Shown here piece after piece: positions 55,002 through 64,000 of a stretch of DNA of 64,000 nt; positions within the stretch are counted from its first letter, which is position 1, and every line of letters begins with the position of its first letter. Source of the stretch: Apoda limacodes (lineage: Eukaryota > Arthropoda > Insecta > Lepidoptera > Limacodidae); assembly GCA_946406115.1 (NCBI GenBank), contig OX291545.1:17576001-17640000 (forward strand). Direction: 5' to 3'. The notes beneath the pieces were generated by a model. That model saw only the letters and a program-made list of their open reading frames with translations. It was not told the DNA's origin and did not search any database. The translations under genes and the position numbers were made by a program.

Positions 55002-57098
55002 CTGTATCACAACCAACACTATTTACCACCTGACACCGACGACAACCACTCTACGTGCCATACACTTACGCCACCTCCACACATTCGCCCCAACGATTGC
55101 AATACTCGTATCATTGGGAGTTGGCCGGCACGTATTGTGTCCCAAAGTAAAGATGGCAAGCATAATATACGGGCCAATAATTAGGCCAACGTGCAGAGCC
55201 AGTGTAAAGCTATGATCACATGAATAAATATGACAGAAAGGAAGCGCTTTGAGAAAGCCAAAAATTTTTACCTATTCCTATAAGTTTCTAACTTTTTGGC
55301 GTGATTCTAAAGCGTAGCGTAACTTTTGACATTGCTTGGTACTCAAATATTTTTCTTTGTCCCTGTTGTAGACAGTATGAAGGCGTGCTTCATATCCAGA
55401 TATACAAAATTTAGAACCATTGCAAAATCTAAATTGTTCACTGTTAGTTAAAGAAAAATGAGGCCTTGCGCGCAACCTGTAGTAGCCCTTTACAACCCAT
55501 ATGTGAACCTGTCCTTATGAAGCTAGTCACATACACGATTTTGAAGGCGCGCGATTTTGTAGTGTAAATATTTTTCAGCTTTATTCTGCGCGTCGCTTCT
55601 GCTTTTATTTATTCATGCAACTATGATTTAATTTATCTTTTCGAATCACAGATAAATTATGTATATGCTATACACCTCTTAAGAGGTAATTTATTTCATT
55701 CTTCATACAATTTGCTTTTTAATTCTAATCACTTGTTTATAGGGCTTTTAAGATTTGGCGTAAAAAGAAAACTTACCAACTCTACTCCAAAAAGTTTTAC
55801 TTAGAAATAATGAATAGTTTTTTTTAAGGACATGTTACCCAACAAACTTTTACAGTAATACATGGAATGTAAAAAATGTAGTCATTTATTGGCAATAATC
55901 ATTAGTTACCCATCGATCGATACGTTAAAAAAGGAGGTAAAACACACGACACATTTCTATGAAATTTCTAGAAAAAAATGTAGGTCAATATTTTGAAAAA
56001 AAAAATTGAACCGGTATAAATTCAGCAAAATTTTATCATGCATGTTGTGTATTAAGGTGAAACCGATTTAGATTACTTTCATACAACTTTCATTACATTA
56101 AATATCTATAACTATCAATATGTTGCATATCAAAACGCGTTAACATATATCGATACATACGATTGGCGGAAAAATCTTATGTTCATCCTTAAAATGTCAT
56201 TCTATTACTAAATAACCACAAATATTATTGAATTAATTCAATAAATTATATCTATAACAACTTTGATTATTTCAAAAATCACTGGCATTAAATGGAAATA
56301 ATATATGCTTCTGGCACCAGTTTTGGATATAATGCGTTTTAAGTAGCGTCATATTTATAGTTAAATGATGTTAAATGTTACGCAGTTCGTATGAAAAAAG
56401 TGGATCAAATTCACCTTAACTCTATCTACGAAACTTAATAAATAAAACTATCAATCTGTACGCTAGGAGAACATTTCATAAGCAAACAAATAAGCAGATA
56501 AACTAATTGCAAAAACTGTAATGTAGTACCAACACTACTACACACAACCCTCACCACGGCGTACCCGCCGGCGCATGCCATCACCGGCATTGCCACGAAA
56601 TGAATTGAGTAAACCTTAAAAGCAGATGATCTACCATACTATGTAATTCATAAAATTGACGATAAATACTACAATACTTCGGTATAAAACAGTATCACTA
56701 GATAGAAAAGAATCACCAGACATCACATCACAAAAGCGTCTTTCGATAACTCTAGAAATGCACCAATTGACTTAATTTTTGCACACACATTATTGGACTC
56801 ATATCCGAAGTCAATTCCTATACGTACATAATTACATAACAATTTGTAATTTTTTTAATAATTTAAAATTTGAAGTACTTATTGAATATATTCGGCGAGT
56901 TTTGGCACATTTCTTTATATCAGCAACTAAAGATCGAGAAGGTCGATCGACAAACATACGCAGCAGAACAGACGCAATACGTAAATAATCAAAGTCAAAT
57001 CTACAAAAAACAATGGAAACCGATAAGAAAAGTAGAAGAGTGGCTATTTTTCGTCGCAGGACGCGTCCCAAGCTTACCGAGACGCGTCCCAAGCTTAC
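55002..57098 (-). other. Intron
   Basis: Between the 57099 donor (GTAAGC) and the 55001 acceptor. AT-rich with a few GC-richer spots (near 56560, GGCGTACCCGCCGGCGCATG). No further exon is supported. Confidence 0.45.
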
Positions 57099-57166
57099 CG
57101 AGATGTGTTGCGACTCCCACGCATTTGCCGACGCAGAAGCTCGGCCCCCCACCTCATTGCCGCCAC
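57099..57166 (-). CDS. tai: 68-nt cassette exon, probable p160 coactivator
   Basis: On the minus strand the acceptor GTGTGCGTACGTAG and the donor CTCG-GTAAGC enclose 68 nt. Joined in phase 1 to the 61610 exon (G + GT) it reads GGGNEVGGRASASANAWESQ then HIS, ending exactly in phase 0. That is the phase needed for the last exon to reach the LxxLL. Because 68 is not a multiple of three, skipping it shifts the last exon. A 21-bp direct duplication (57058-57078 and 57079-57099) repeats the donor: using the second GTAAGC (exon 57078-57166) adds VSLGRVS in frame. The acceptor has a weak pyrimidine tract, so this exon is the least certain of the three. Confidence 0.45.
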
Positions 57167-57401
57167 CTACGTACGCACACACGTATACATTGACAGGGTA
57201 TAACCCCTACACTGACAATGTTTAAACACATCGCTCAGTGTTTCTTTGTTCTAACCTAATGTTACTACAGTCTCTTTGCAAACGGCGTAACATTATTTTC
57301 GGAAACACTAATGTTATGTGCCTTTGACCGTTTTTACAAGACAATGTTAGTATTTCAAAACTACCAAATCATGAAAAATCTTTTTAGCATCATGTACCTA
57401 C
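57167..57401 (-). other. Intron
   Basis: AT-rich; no feature. Confidence 0.4.
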
Positions 57402-57527
57402 TTGGAAGTTATACGGCATGTAGGCGAGGTAGTACCAGGTGCCGATATATGTCTTTGACAAACAGACGCGCGACTGGTCTGCCTTCACTTTAACTTGCCG
57501 CGCGAGTCGAGATCCTATAGCGGCCAT
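57402..57527 (-). CDS. 42-codon exon candidate with GTWY (lipocalin-like) signature
   Basis: ATG at 57527 opens MAAIGSRLARQVKVKADQSR then VCLSKTYIGTWYYLAYMPYN and FQ, followed by GTAGGT as possible donor; read through, it stops after VGT. YIGTWYYLAYMPYNF resembles the first strand of a lipocalin (GxW...P..F), but only this strand is present. Entering at the CAG before CTATGG would put it in phase 1, so it could also be an alternative last exon of the surrounding coactivator gene. Codon choice is GC-rich and the frame is clean, but a chance frame cannot be excluded. Confidence 0.25.
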
Positions 57528-59099
57528 AGCTGCGTTCTAAACACGCGCAAGACTAATAGTGATAAATTCGCCATATCTGAACAATTTCTAAGGCTCTATA
57601 AGAGGCTCATTCTTAATTGTTTTGTAGTTAGTATCTCTTAAATTCTGTTACAACAGTATTCAGTTTGAGAGGTGGTTACGAGTTGCTTTCTAATACGGAA
57701 AGGAAAGGATCCCTTATAGTTCCGTTCTGACCGACCGTCCATCCGTTGATTTGGCACAGCCTGATAATTCTGCCATCAATGAAGATACAAAAATGCTTGC
57801 TTTCTCATCAAACACGATTAAGGAATATTTTCTTTCGCGCATTTTAGGGATATTTTCTTTCACGCATCTCAACATAAAAAGTTAATTTTGAAAATGTATC
57901 TAATAATTTTAGATCAAAAGTGTTTTCTTTTAATTATTATTTTGTATTTACTATCTACTATCTGATATTATCTATTTCTTATCTGCATTGTGTGGCTATT
58001 TTTTACATAACATCACTAAATTAAAATTATCACACTAGCGGACACCTGAACGACCTGTTTTTAGCCTTTTTTTAAATAATATAATTAAATGATAATAAAA
58101 AAACCTTTATACATAAGCATCAGAAATATGATCAATATTTTGAACTATAAACCAATATTAATCATATTTTATTTTTTCGGCAAATAAAAAGTGAACTCCT
58201 AATAATATTATACTTTTATCATTTTTACAACAGCTGCATTATTATTTAATTAAATAATTTTTAATATTACTTTAACAATAACCTATCCAACTGCATTATA
58301 ACCGTATGTACAATAGACCAAATCGCCGGTAGACCATTTAAAAGATCAGGGGCGTGGGCCACGCCTTCAACTTTTTTTTGTCAATTACAGGAAACGATTT
58401 TGTTTTGCATTAATTTACCTGTTTGAGTAAAATTATAAGCACAAATGTAAGCGTATGGTTTGCCCCGCGCTCCGTGAAGAAAGGTGCGAGCGAAATCAAT
58501 ATTAATGATGATTCGGCAAAGTTTTTGCCGACTGTAAAGCTCATACAACAAATCTTAATATTAAATCTTTTTTAGTTTTTTTGCCGCATAGTTCATATCT
58601 AGCTTTAGCCCAACTTTATGTGACCTTTTTTATCAAGTTTATATTTTGGTAATCATTAGTTTGATTCTGTCGATATTCAACATCTTAAAGATCTTGTTGA
58701 AAAACATGTACTGCCAATGAAAGTGTACAATTTAGGACTTTGTCACATTACAATTTCATTCGATTCCATTTCGTGCATTGTTTCATGTATGACTTTATCG
58801 CTTCGCAGTTAACGGAAACTTTTGAACATTGAACGACATGCCTTAATCGTGGTAATCGACAAGATACTTATCGGTTACCATGGAATTTTTGCTTTTAACG
58901 AATGTGTAGTCATTTGGTATGACAACTTTACATCATCTATACCAATATTATAATTCCGGAAGCTAATATGTTTGACGTAAAGGAGTAACGTGTCGCAAAG
59001 GCGCATCCAATTCAGCTGCAATTTAGCACAGGGATAGTTAAAGAGACGGAGAAGAACATAATTGTTTAATTCCGGTAAATTCAAAAGTTTGCGCGGGAG
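57528..59099 (-). other. Intron (continued)
   Basis: 57660-57790 contains a fragment of the GGGTTCCGT family (CCTTATAGTTCCGTTCTGAC, CGACCGTCCATCCGTTGA). GGCGTGGGCCACGCC at 58352 is nearly palindromic. Otherwise AT-rich. Confidence 0.4.
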
Positions 59100-59233
59100 T
59101 TATTATAACCGAATTCCACGTGGACGAAATGTAGCTACAGCTTTTGCAAACTTATTGCTAATTAACTAGAGTTGCCTAGAAATCCCACGCCGATAATCGA
59201 TTTTTCGCGGGCGAATCCGCAGCCAAAAGCTAG
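59100..59233 (+). mobile_element. Helitron-like 3'-end fragment
   Basis: GAATTCCACGTGGACGAAAT, TCCCACGCCGATAATCGAT, CGCGGGCGAATCCGCAGCC, then AAAAGCTAG ending 59233 before T. The subterminal GCGGGCGAATCCGC forms the hairpin. Confidence 0.65.
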
Positions 59234-60048
59234 TTTTCTTATACTACTACTTCAAAATTATGTATTTAAACAAAAACACTACATAGAATCAAGCTGAGCT
59301 GAGTATGTTTTACAAAAGCTCCACATTTTGTAATACATACAATTTAATAACGATAGTTTGACGTAATTTCACGTCAGTGTCGATGACCTTGTTTAGCAAA
59401 ATGACAAGATTCTATATTCATTTTTTTTTTTCAAATTAAGTTTTTACAAAAGTTATGAAATAAATATAATAACAAAGGCGCTCAACATTTCAAAAATATA
59501 AAATAAACTAGTTGTCATACTTGCTATTAGTGGTAGAAGTGGTTCCGTAAATGTTAAATGTAATATATACATATTTCTTTTGTTGGGAACACTATTTGTC
59601 TTAATTGATTATGATCTCGTTTCATATATTTGTATAATTTTTAGGAAAAGAGAAAAAGCCTAAAAGTAAGAGAAAACTATAAAACCTTCGCATTTCGCTA
59701 AGTCCCAAAAAGAAGGTACTTGTACTGCCTAACTTGTTCACTATATCAGCCTTATTTACAACTATTGATGATTGATTAGAGCGCAGCTTATTTGTATCTC
59801 CCTTACACACGTCATACTCTCTTATGATCATTTGACACGAATCAACTGAAAAATAGAAGCTTAGAATTTTAGTGCAGTAATGATGCACATTCTTGATCGG
59901 TTAATAGTTTGCACTGCTCTTCTGAAATAACTAAACTGCGGGGAAACATCCGTAAGCCATATTAACTTGGTATCAAATTTTTTTTTTAACCGCAAATTAA
60001 AAATAATTATGAAAAAGTAAATGTATCAGATTTTAATAGTGTATTTCG
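59234..60048. other. Intron, no recognised feature
   Basis: AT-rich. An 88-codon minus frame at 59622-59888 has no motif. Confidence 0.4.
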
Positions 60049-60560
60049 TACTAAGTACAAAATGACGCTTTTTCTTACCCGAGGGAAGCAGCTAGTTTCG
60101 ACGTTAACTGAAGGCGAACTGTTTTGTTCTGGCTATGCTTTGGCAGCTTCGCACAATATTTTTTTTATTCATTTTGTAAGGCATGGATTCAAGTCGTTTA
60201 GCCTAGCAAAACACGTAACAATAGTGCAACCCAAATAAGTGAATTGTAACGTTAAAGTAAAAGTAATTAAAGTTATTTTTGACAATTACTTAAACAATCG
60301 TTTTGGTGCAATCCAGCCTAAGATAAAAAAAAATTCATGTTGTCCCGCAAAAATGTAAGTCTGAAGCGGCCAGCATCATTCTCGCTGGTCTATTGGCCGC
60401 CCGCTGGCGACGTCATATCTTTCTTATACGGCCGCGCTAAAAATAAAACTGGCCACATCGAGTACGAAATGGAATCTCATACGGTTTTTCGAACTGACAT
60501 GGGAGTTGTTTCGCACCCAAAATGTTCGATTTTCGAAACTGAGTTTCTATGGAACTTTGG
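60049..60560 (+). mobile_element. Dispersed element D, copy 2
   Basis: TACAAAATGACGCTTTTTCT, CTAGTTTCGACGTTAACTG, CCAGCATCATTCTCGCTGGT, TTGGCCGCCCGCTGGCGACG, GGCCGCGCTAAAAATAAAAC and TTCGATTTTCGAAACTGAG occur in the same order as in the minus-strand copy at 46985-47491. The 80-codon plus frame is the repeat read through. Confidence 0.75.
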
Positions 60561-61609
60561 AACTTTTTATAGCAGGTAGTAGAAAAACCTTTTTTTGTGC
60601 CCACTCTGATAGTGGATAGAGCCTCTGTCTCTTCACGCTGACTATGTACTTGCCGCCGCGTCCTAGACGGTTCAATTTGGTGGACTTGCAATTTTCATCC
60701 CTTGTACTTCGGATTTCTGAATTTTACAAATCCTATAAAACTTTCCTCGAATTTATGATTAGGGTAATTAATATCAACATATAAAGCTTACTAAAGATTA
60801 CAAAAAGTTTTATATGTGGAAAGATAAAACACTACTTGTCATTACAGTAAAGGCCAATTGACGTTTACAAACACCTTTCTAAGAATTAGTGAAGTTTACT
60901 AATAACAAACATCATATCGTACCGCTACGAATCAAGGTTGACGTCACGAGTCCTACATTGCGCTATTACAGTTTCTTTGGTAGTTCGCATGTATACAAAT
61001 GGACCACGGTTTTCTATAACCTTCTATTCCCTATAACCGCCACTTCACATTTGGTGATCATAAGCTGAACAAATTTGACGTACCGCCACAGCCCTTCATC
61101 TACCGGGTACACGAACCAGTTGTTAATCGTTCGCTTCGCATCACAGAGGTTCTCCAGGAATTATCGGTGTAATTAACGCTTATTGTAAGCGTGTTACGTT
61201 ATTTCATTCCAATAAATTTTACTTGTTTTTTGTAAACAACACTGTTATTCCAACAAGACTAGTTTTTTTCATGTTAGTAAATACAATAAGTAAAACTCAT
61301 TAATAACCGTCAGTGTAATTTACTTGTCCTCGGAATTACTAATATTTTAGTGGTTATTAGTATAATTTACTTGTGCCTACTTAAGTTTTTTTTCTCTGTG
61401 TATAAAGGGCATAAATATAAGAAATTTTGAATGTAAAATGTGTGAAACGGTAAGCAGTATTGAGGGTTCCCGGCGTGGTAATATCGACTACCTCTCATTT
61501 CCTGTGATCACCGCGAAGAACGTTGACACAGTAACCGCTCCAGGCACGAATTTAAGGGATATTGAGTGACAAATGGATGAGAGTCGAGTAGTAAGCAAAT
61601 GGTCATTAC
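60561..61609 (-). other. Intron
   Basis: Between the element and the donor at 61609. No further exon recognised; TTGCCGCCGCGTCCTAGACG near 60650 is locally GC-rich. Confidence 0.4.
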
Positions 61610-61771
61610 CAGGCGCGGCCATGTCGAAGGTCATAAGCGGGTCTAGTTCTTGGGGCTGCATCTGGTGCAGGTCGGGGCGGTGCGAGCGAGCTCCGACCAC
61701 GGCCCGAAGCTCGTTGCGAACATACTCAGACGTACCCGCCACGTTGCTCACGCCGCCGCCATTGCCTGTGC
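61610..61771 (-). CDS. tai: Internal coding exon, probable p160 coactivator (taiman/NCOA-like)
   Basis: Minus-strand acceptor TTTGATATGTAG and donor GCGCCTG-GTAATG enclose 162 nt, entered with two bases (GC) and left in phase 1. It encodes TGNGGGVSNVAGTSEYVRNE then LRAVVGARSHRPDLHQMQPQ and ELDPLMTFDMAAP. The EYVRNELRAVVGAR segment is the most conserved-looking stretch in the window; I associate it with the C-terminal region of insect taiman/NCOA proteins, from memory only. Taiman is a bHLH-PAS coactivator of ecdysone-receptor and Met signalling in the nucleus. Coding composition is strongly GC-rich against AT-rich introns. Earlier exons (bHLH, PAS, central LxxLL boxes) must lie beyond 64000. 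Confidence 0.6.
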
Positions 61772-62204
61772 CTACATATCAAATTTATACAAATATTTTA
61801 TCGTTAAAAGGCAAATGTCAACATTAACTAAATTATAGCCATATTTAGCTATAAACGCATAAAATTCCTTTTTTCAACGTAGAACGATGACCTGAAAAAA
61901 AAATAGTTGACGCCATAGTTATAATTGTATGTACAATGCGGAGCGAACGAAGTACATATTCGAAAAAAATACTTATTAACGCTTGACTCGCCTTATTTAG
62001 TCATAAGGGTAAGCAAGGTACAGAGTTTTTTGATTGTTTAGACGCAGTATTCTCTGGAATTATTCTTACCAGTCGCATTTGGAGAATCGCTTTTGCATTT
62101 GATATGCCTGTTTTTGAGAAAGTTTATAGGGTATATAACTTCACGCCATAGCTCTTAGGAGCGAGCAGTTATTTAATGCGGGTGAAACTGCTGGGAACAG
62201 CTAG
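61772..62204 (+). mobile_element. Intronic repeat with Helitron-like 3' end
   Basis: ACTTCACGCCATAGCTCTTA and TAATGCGGGTGAAACTGCTG, then GGAACAGCTAG ending 62204 before T, resembles the Helitron-like 3' ends elsewhere. GAAACTGCTGGGAACAG gives a weak hairpin. The left boundary is not determined. Confidence 0.45.
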
Positions 62205-64000
62205 TATAACTACATAATTCTTTTATTGTCAAGTTTAGTAACAAATATCAAATAGAAAAACACGTGTCTTCAAGTAGCCTCTCGTCTGCCAGAGCTTTCA
62301 GATCGTATATAAGGCATTGATATGGCCAAACAACTGCTGTAATAATAACACAACCAGGACCAAAAACAAAAGAAATAATATAAAAAAAATATTTTTCATT
62401 ACAAAATTTGATACTTCCTTTTGGGAGAATTCCAATAAATAGTGATTTAACAAAGGACTTTTGCTTCGAAACTCCTTTTGTCATTTATCGGCCAACGAAA
62501 TGTAAATAATTTTACTACATCAATGTATGTCAATGCGAGTTTAAAAAAAAACATTATATCCAAACTATGACTCCTAAATTTCATTCTTCCTAAACCGTAG
62601 AACTATGCAATCAAATTAAATTTTAAAAAACGTGACTTGGGAATTTTGTGTCATTGAGTTTGTGAAAAGATAGTAAGTGAATAAGTTATCATTAATGTTT
62701 AAATTAGATATGGCAACTCCGGGTACAGAATTTCTGACAGGTGATATTGAGGTACAATAAATCTGTTGCATTATAAACAACAAATTTATGTAAAACAAAA
62801 TGTTTGGATGATAAGAATTTTGAGAACTGTTTTCAGATACATGGATTATTCGGAGGTTACCTCTCAGACACCCTACTGGTCCTCATAAATGTTTGTATTT
62901 CGAATGTTATGTTTTTTTTAAACATAAGAAACTCAATCATTGATTCAAAAATTGGCGGGCAATCGCGTGTGAATTGTTTTTTATTACAAGTTTCGTCGTC
63001 CGTAGCAAAAAATGGAATTAAACCGATAAGATTTTTGAACAGTGTTGTTCCGTTACAAATTTAGCGTTAGAAGTTTTTTAAGGATTTGCTTTGATAAAAT
63101 GAATAATATAATAAAAAAAAAAATAATAAGTGTATATATTTTTATAATAGCACACTAACATGGTTCTCTTTCAATTATTATTTCAACACCCGTAGGACCA
63201 TCAAAACACTATGGACAGGTGGGAAATTTAACCAACTTCATTATTCAGGACTGGCGTAACTGATAAAACATGTTAAAGGATACCGACGGTAAGATAATTT
63301 ATATTAATAATACTTAATTAGAAGAAATATTTGTTATAAAAAAAGCGATATTACTCAAGCTTTGGTTGCATAGTTTAATTAAATTAAGTACGTCATGCAG
63401 GGCAATTGTCATAATATAATACAGGTTTATACCATTCCTCAAAATCAAATCGGCTTACCTTATTATTCAAGTTAAAACCCAAAGTTACTTAATAAATATG
63501 AAAGATAAATAGCTAAAGGAAATATGTAACTAAATACTACTATACACATTTTTTGACTGAATACGAAAGGCGCTGTAGTAGGTTTGTGCAAGCTATGATC
63601 TGACGTTAGCATGCTAAGATCAATGCTAGCAAGTTAGACACCTTCAGTTGAGACAAGACCTATATTGAGCACTATCAGTTTTTTTGAGAAAAAGTAATAA
63701 TTTATCTGTACGTCTCACACACATGTTTTTTCATATATTTGCATCAGTATATTTTTAAAAGTGTATTATGGTAAAATATTTGACATTAGGGTGTATCCTC
63801 ATTTTTTCATACAAACTGTGTGTGTCACACACCTAATATATAAATGTTACTATCCTAACTATCTAATCATCATGATCGCAAAACTTGTGAATGAATATAT
63901 TCACAAAATGCTCGTGAATTATTAATAAACCAAGTTTTCATTGAATTTAATATATCGAATCGACAAAAACTTCGTATCATTCCCAATTCACTGACATTTC
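62205..64000 (-). other. Intron, no exon recognised
   Basis: AT-rich. A 78-codon minus frame at 62248-62484 (FGPGCVIITAVVWPYQCLIY then DLKALADERLLEDTCF) and an 86-codon plus frame at 62804-63064 are more protein-like than random but have no motif or matched splice borders. CACACACATGTTTTTTCATA (63714) and TTTTTCATACAAACTGTGTG (63804) are loosely inverted and may mark a small element. Confidence 0.35.

Noticed and set aside
54808..55215. 135-codon plus-strand frame rich in Ala/Pro
   Set aside because: It is the complement of the GC-rich last exon on the minus strand, which has a splice acceptor, matching phase and an LxxLL end.
62248..62484. 78-codon minus frame resembling a membrane protein
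   Set aside because: Suggestive residues but no matched splice sites, start context or family signature; kept only as a note in the intron entry.

Overview
The window is nuclear DNA from an animal, almost certainly a moth or butterfly (Lepidoptera). It is AT-rich and has no operons or dense coding. It carries repeat families that I know from lepidopteran genomes: Helitron-like ends that finish in CTAG before T, LINE 3' tails, and a dispersed element opening with AGGGTTCCGTAC and closing near CTTGGCCGGTTTTT. A complete initiator tRNA-Met with a T-run terminator lies at 4490-4561. These family assignments come from memory; no search was run.

Most of 1-48 kb is intergenic or intronic DNA built from mobile-element remains. 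I could delimit: a MITE family of about 120-130 bp with 22-bp inverted ends (five copies); at least four long copies of the GGGTTCCGT element; a 5S-rRNA-derived SINE lying against one arm of a long inverted repeat (11.1-12.5 kb); a tRNA-derived SINE beside a foldback (14.0-14.65 kb); Helitron ends; a recent 308-bp tandem duplication (22.66-23.28 kb); a 289-bp inverted-repeat element (23.33-23.62 kb); an 803-bp hAT element that keeps the last 48 codons of its transposase (33.6-34.4 kb); a repeat array with a 225-bp higher-order period (38.8-39.6 kb); a 1,079-bp pogo/Tigger-like element with TA duplications and another element nested inside it (40.29-41.37 kb); and 5'-truncated LINEs on the minus strand (21.2-21.6 and 42.7-43.8 kb).

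The best protein-coding evidence is on the minus strand of the last 16 kb. Three exons, at 61610-61771, 57099-57166 and 54837-55001, have AG/GT borders and compatible phases (1, then 0). Joined, they give one open frame ending in an LxxLL motif directly before the stop. The conserved-looking EYVRNELRAVVGAR segment and the terminal SLLQKLLSQ suggest the C-terminus of a p160 nuclear-receptor coactivator (taiman/NCOA). Skipping the 68-nt middle exon moves the last exon into another frame, which stops after 13 residues and loses the LxxLL. A 21-bp duplication has also duplicated the 5' splice site of the middle exon. The stretch from about 48.1 to 54.8 kb is poor in repeats and may be a long 3' UTR.

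Weaker, splice-bounded exon candidates of unknown identity lie at 17.5 kb (minus, signal-peptide-like), 31.2 kb (plus), 37.0 kb (minus), 37.3-37.5 kb (plus), 44.0-44.3 kb (minus), 45.0-45.3 kb (both strands) and 57.4-57.5 kb (minus, GTWY lipocalin-like).
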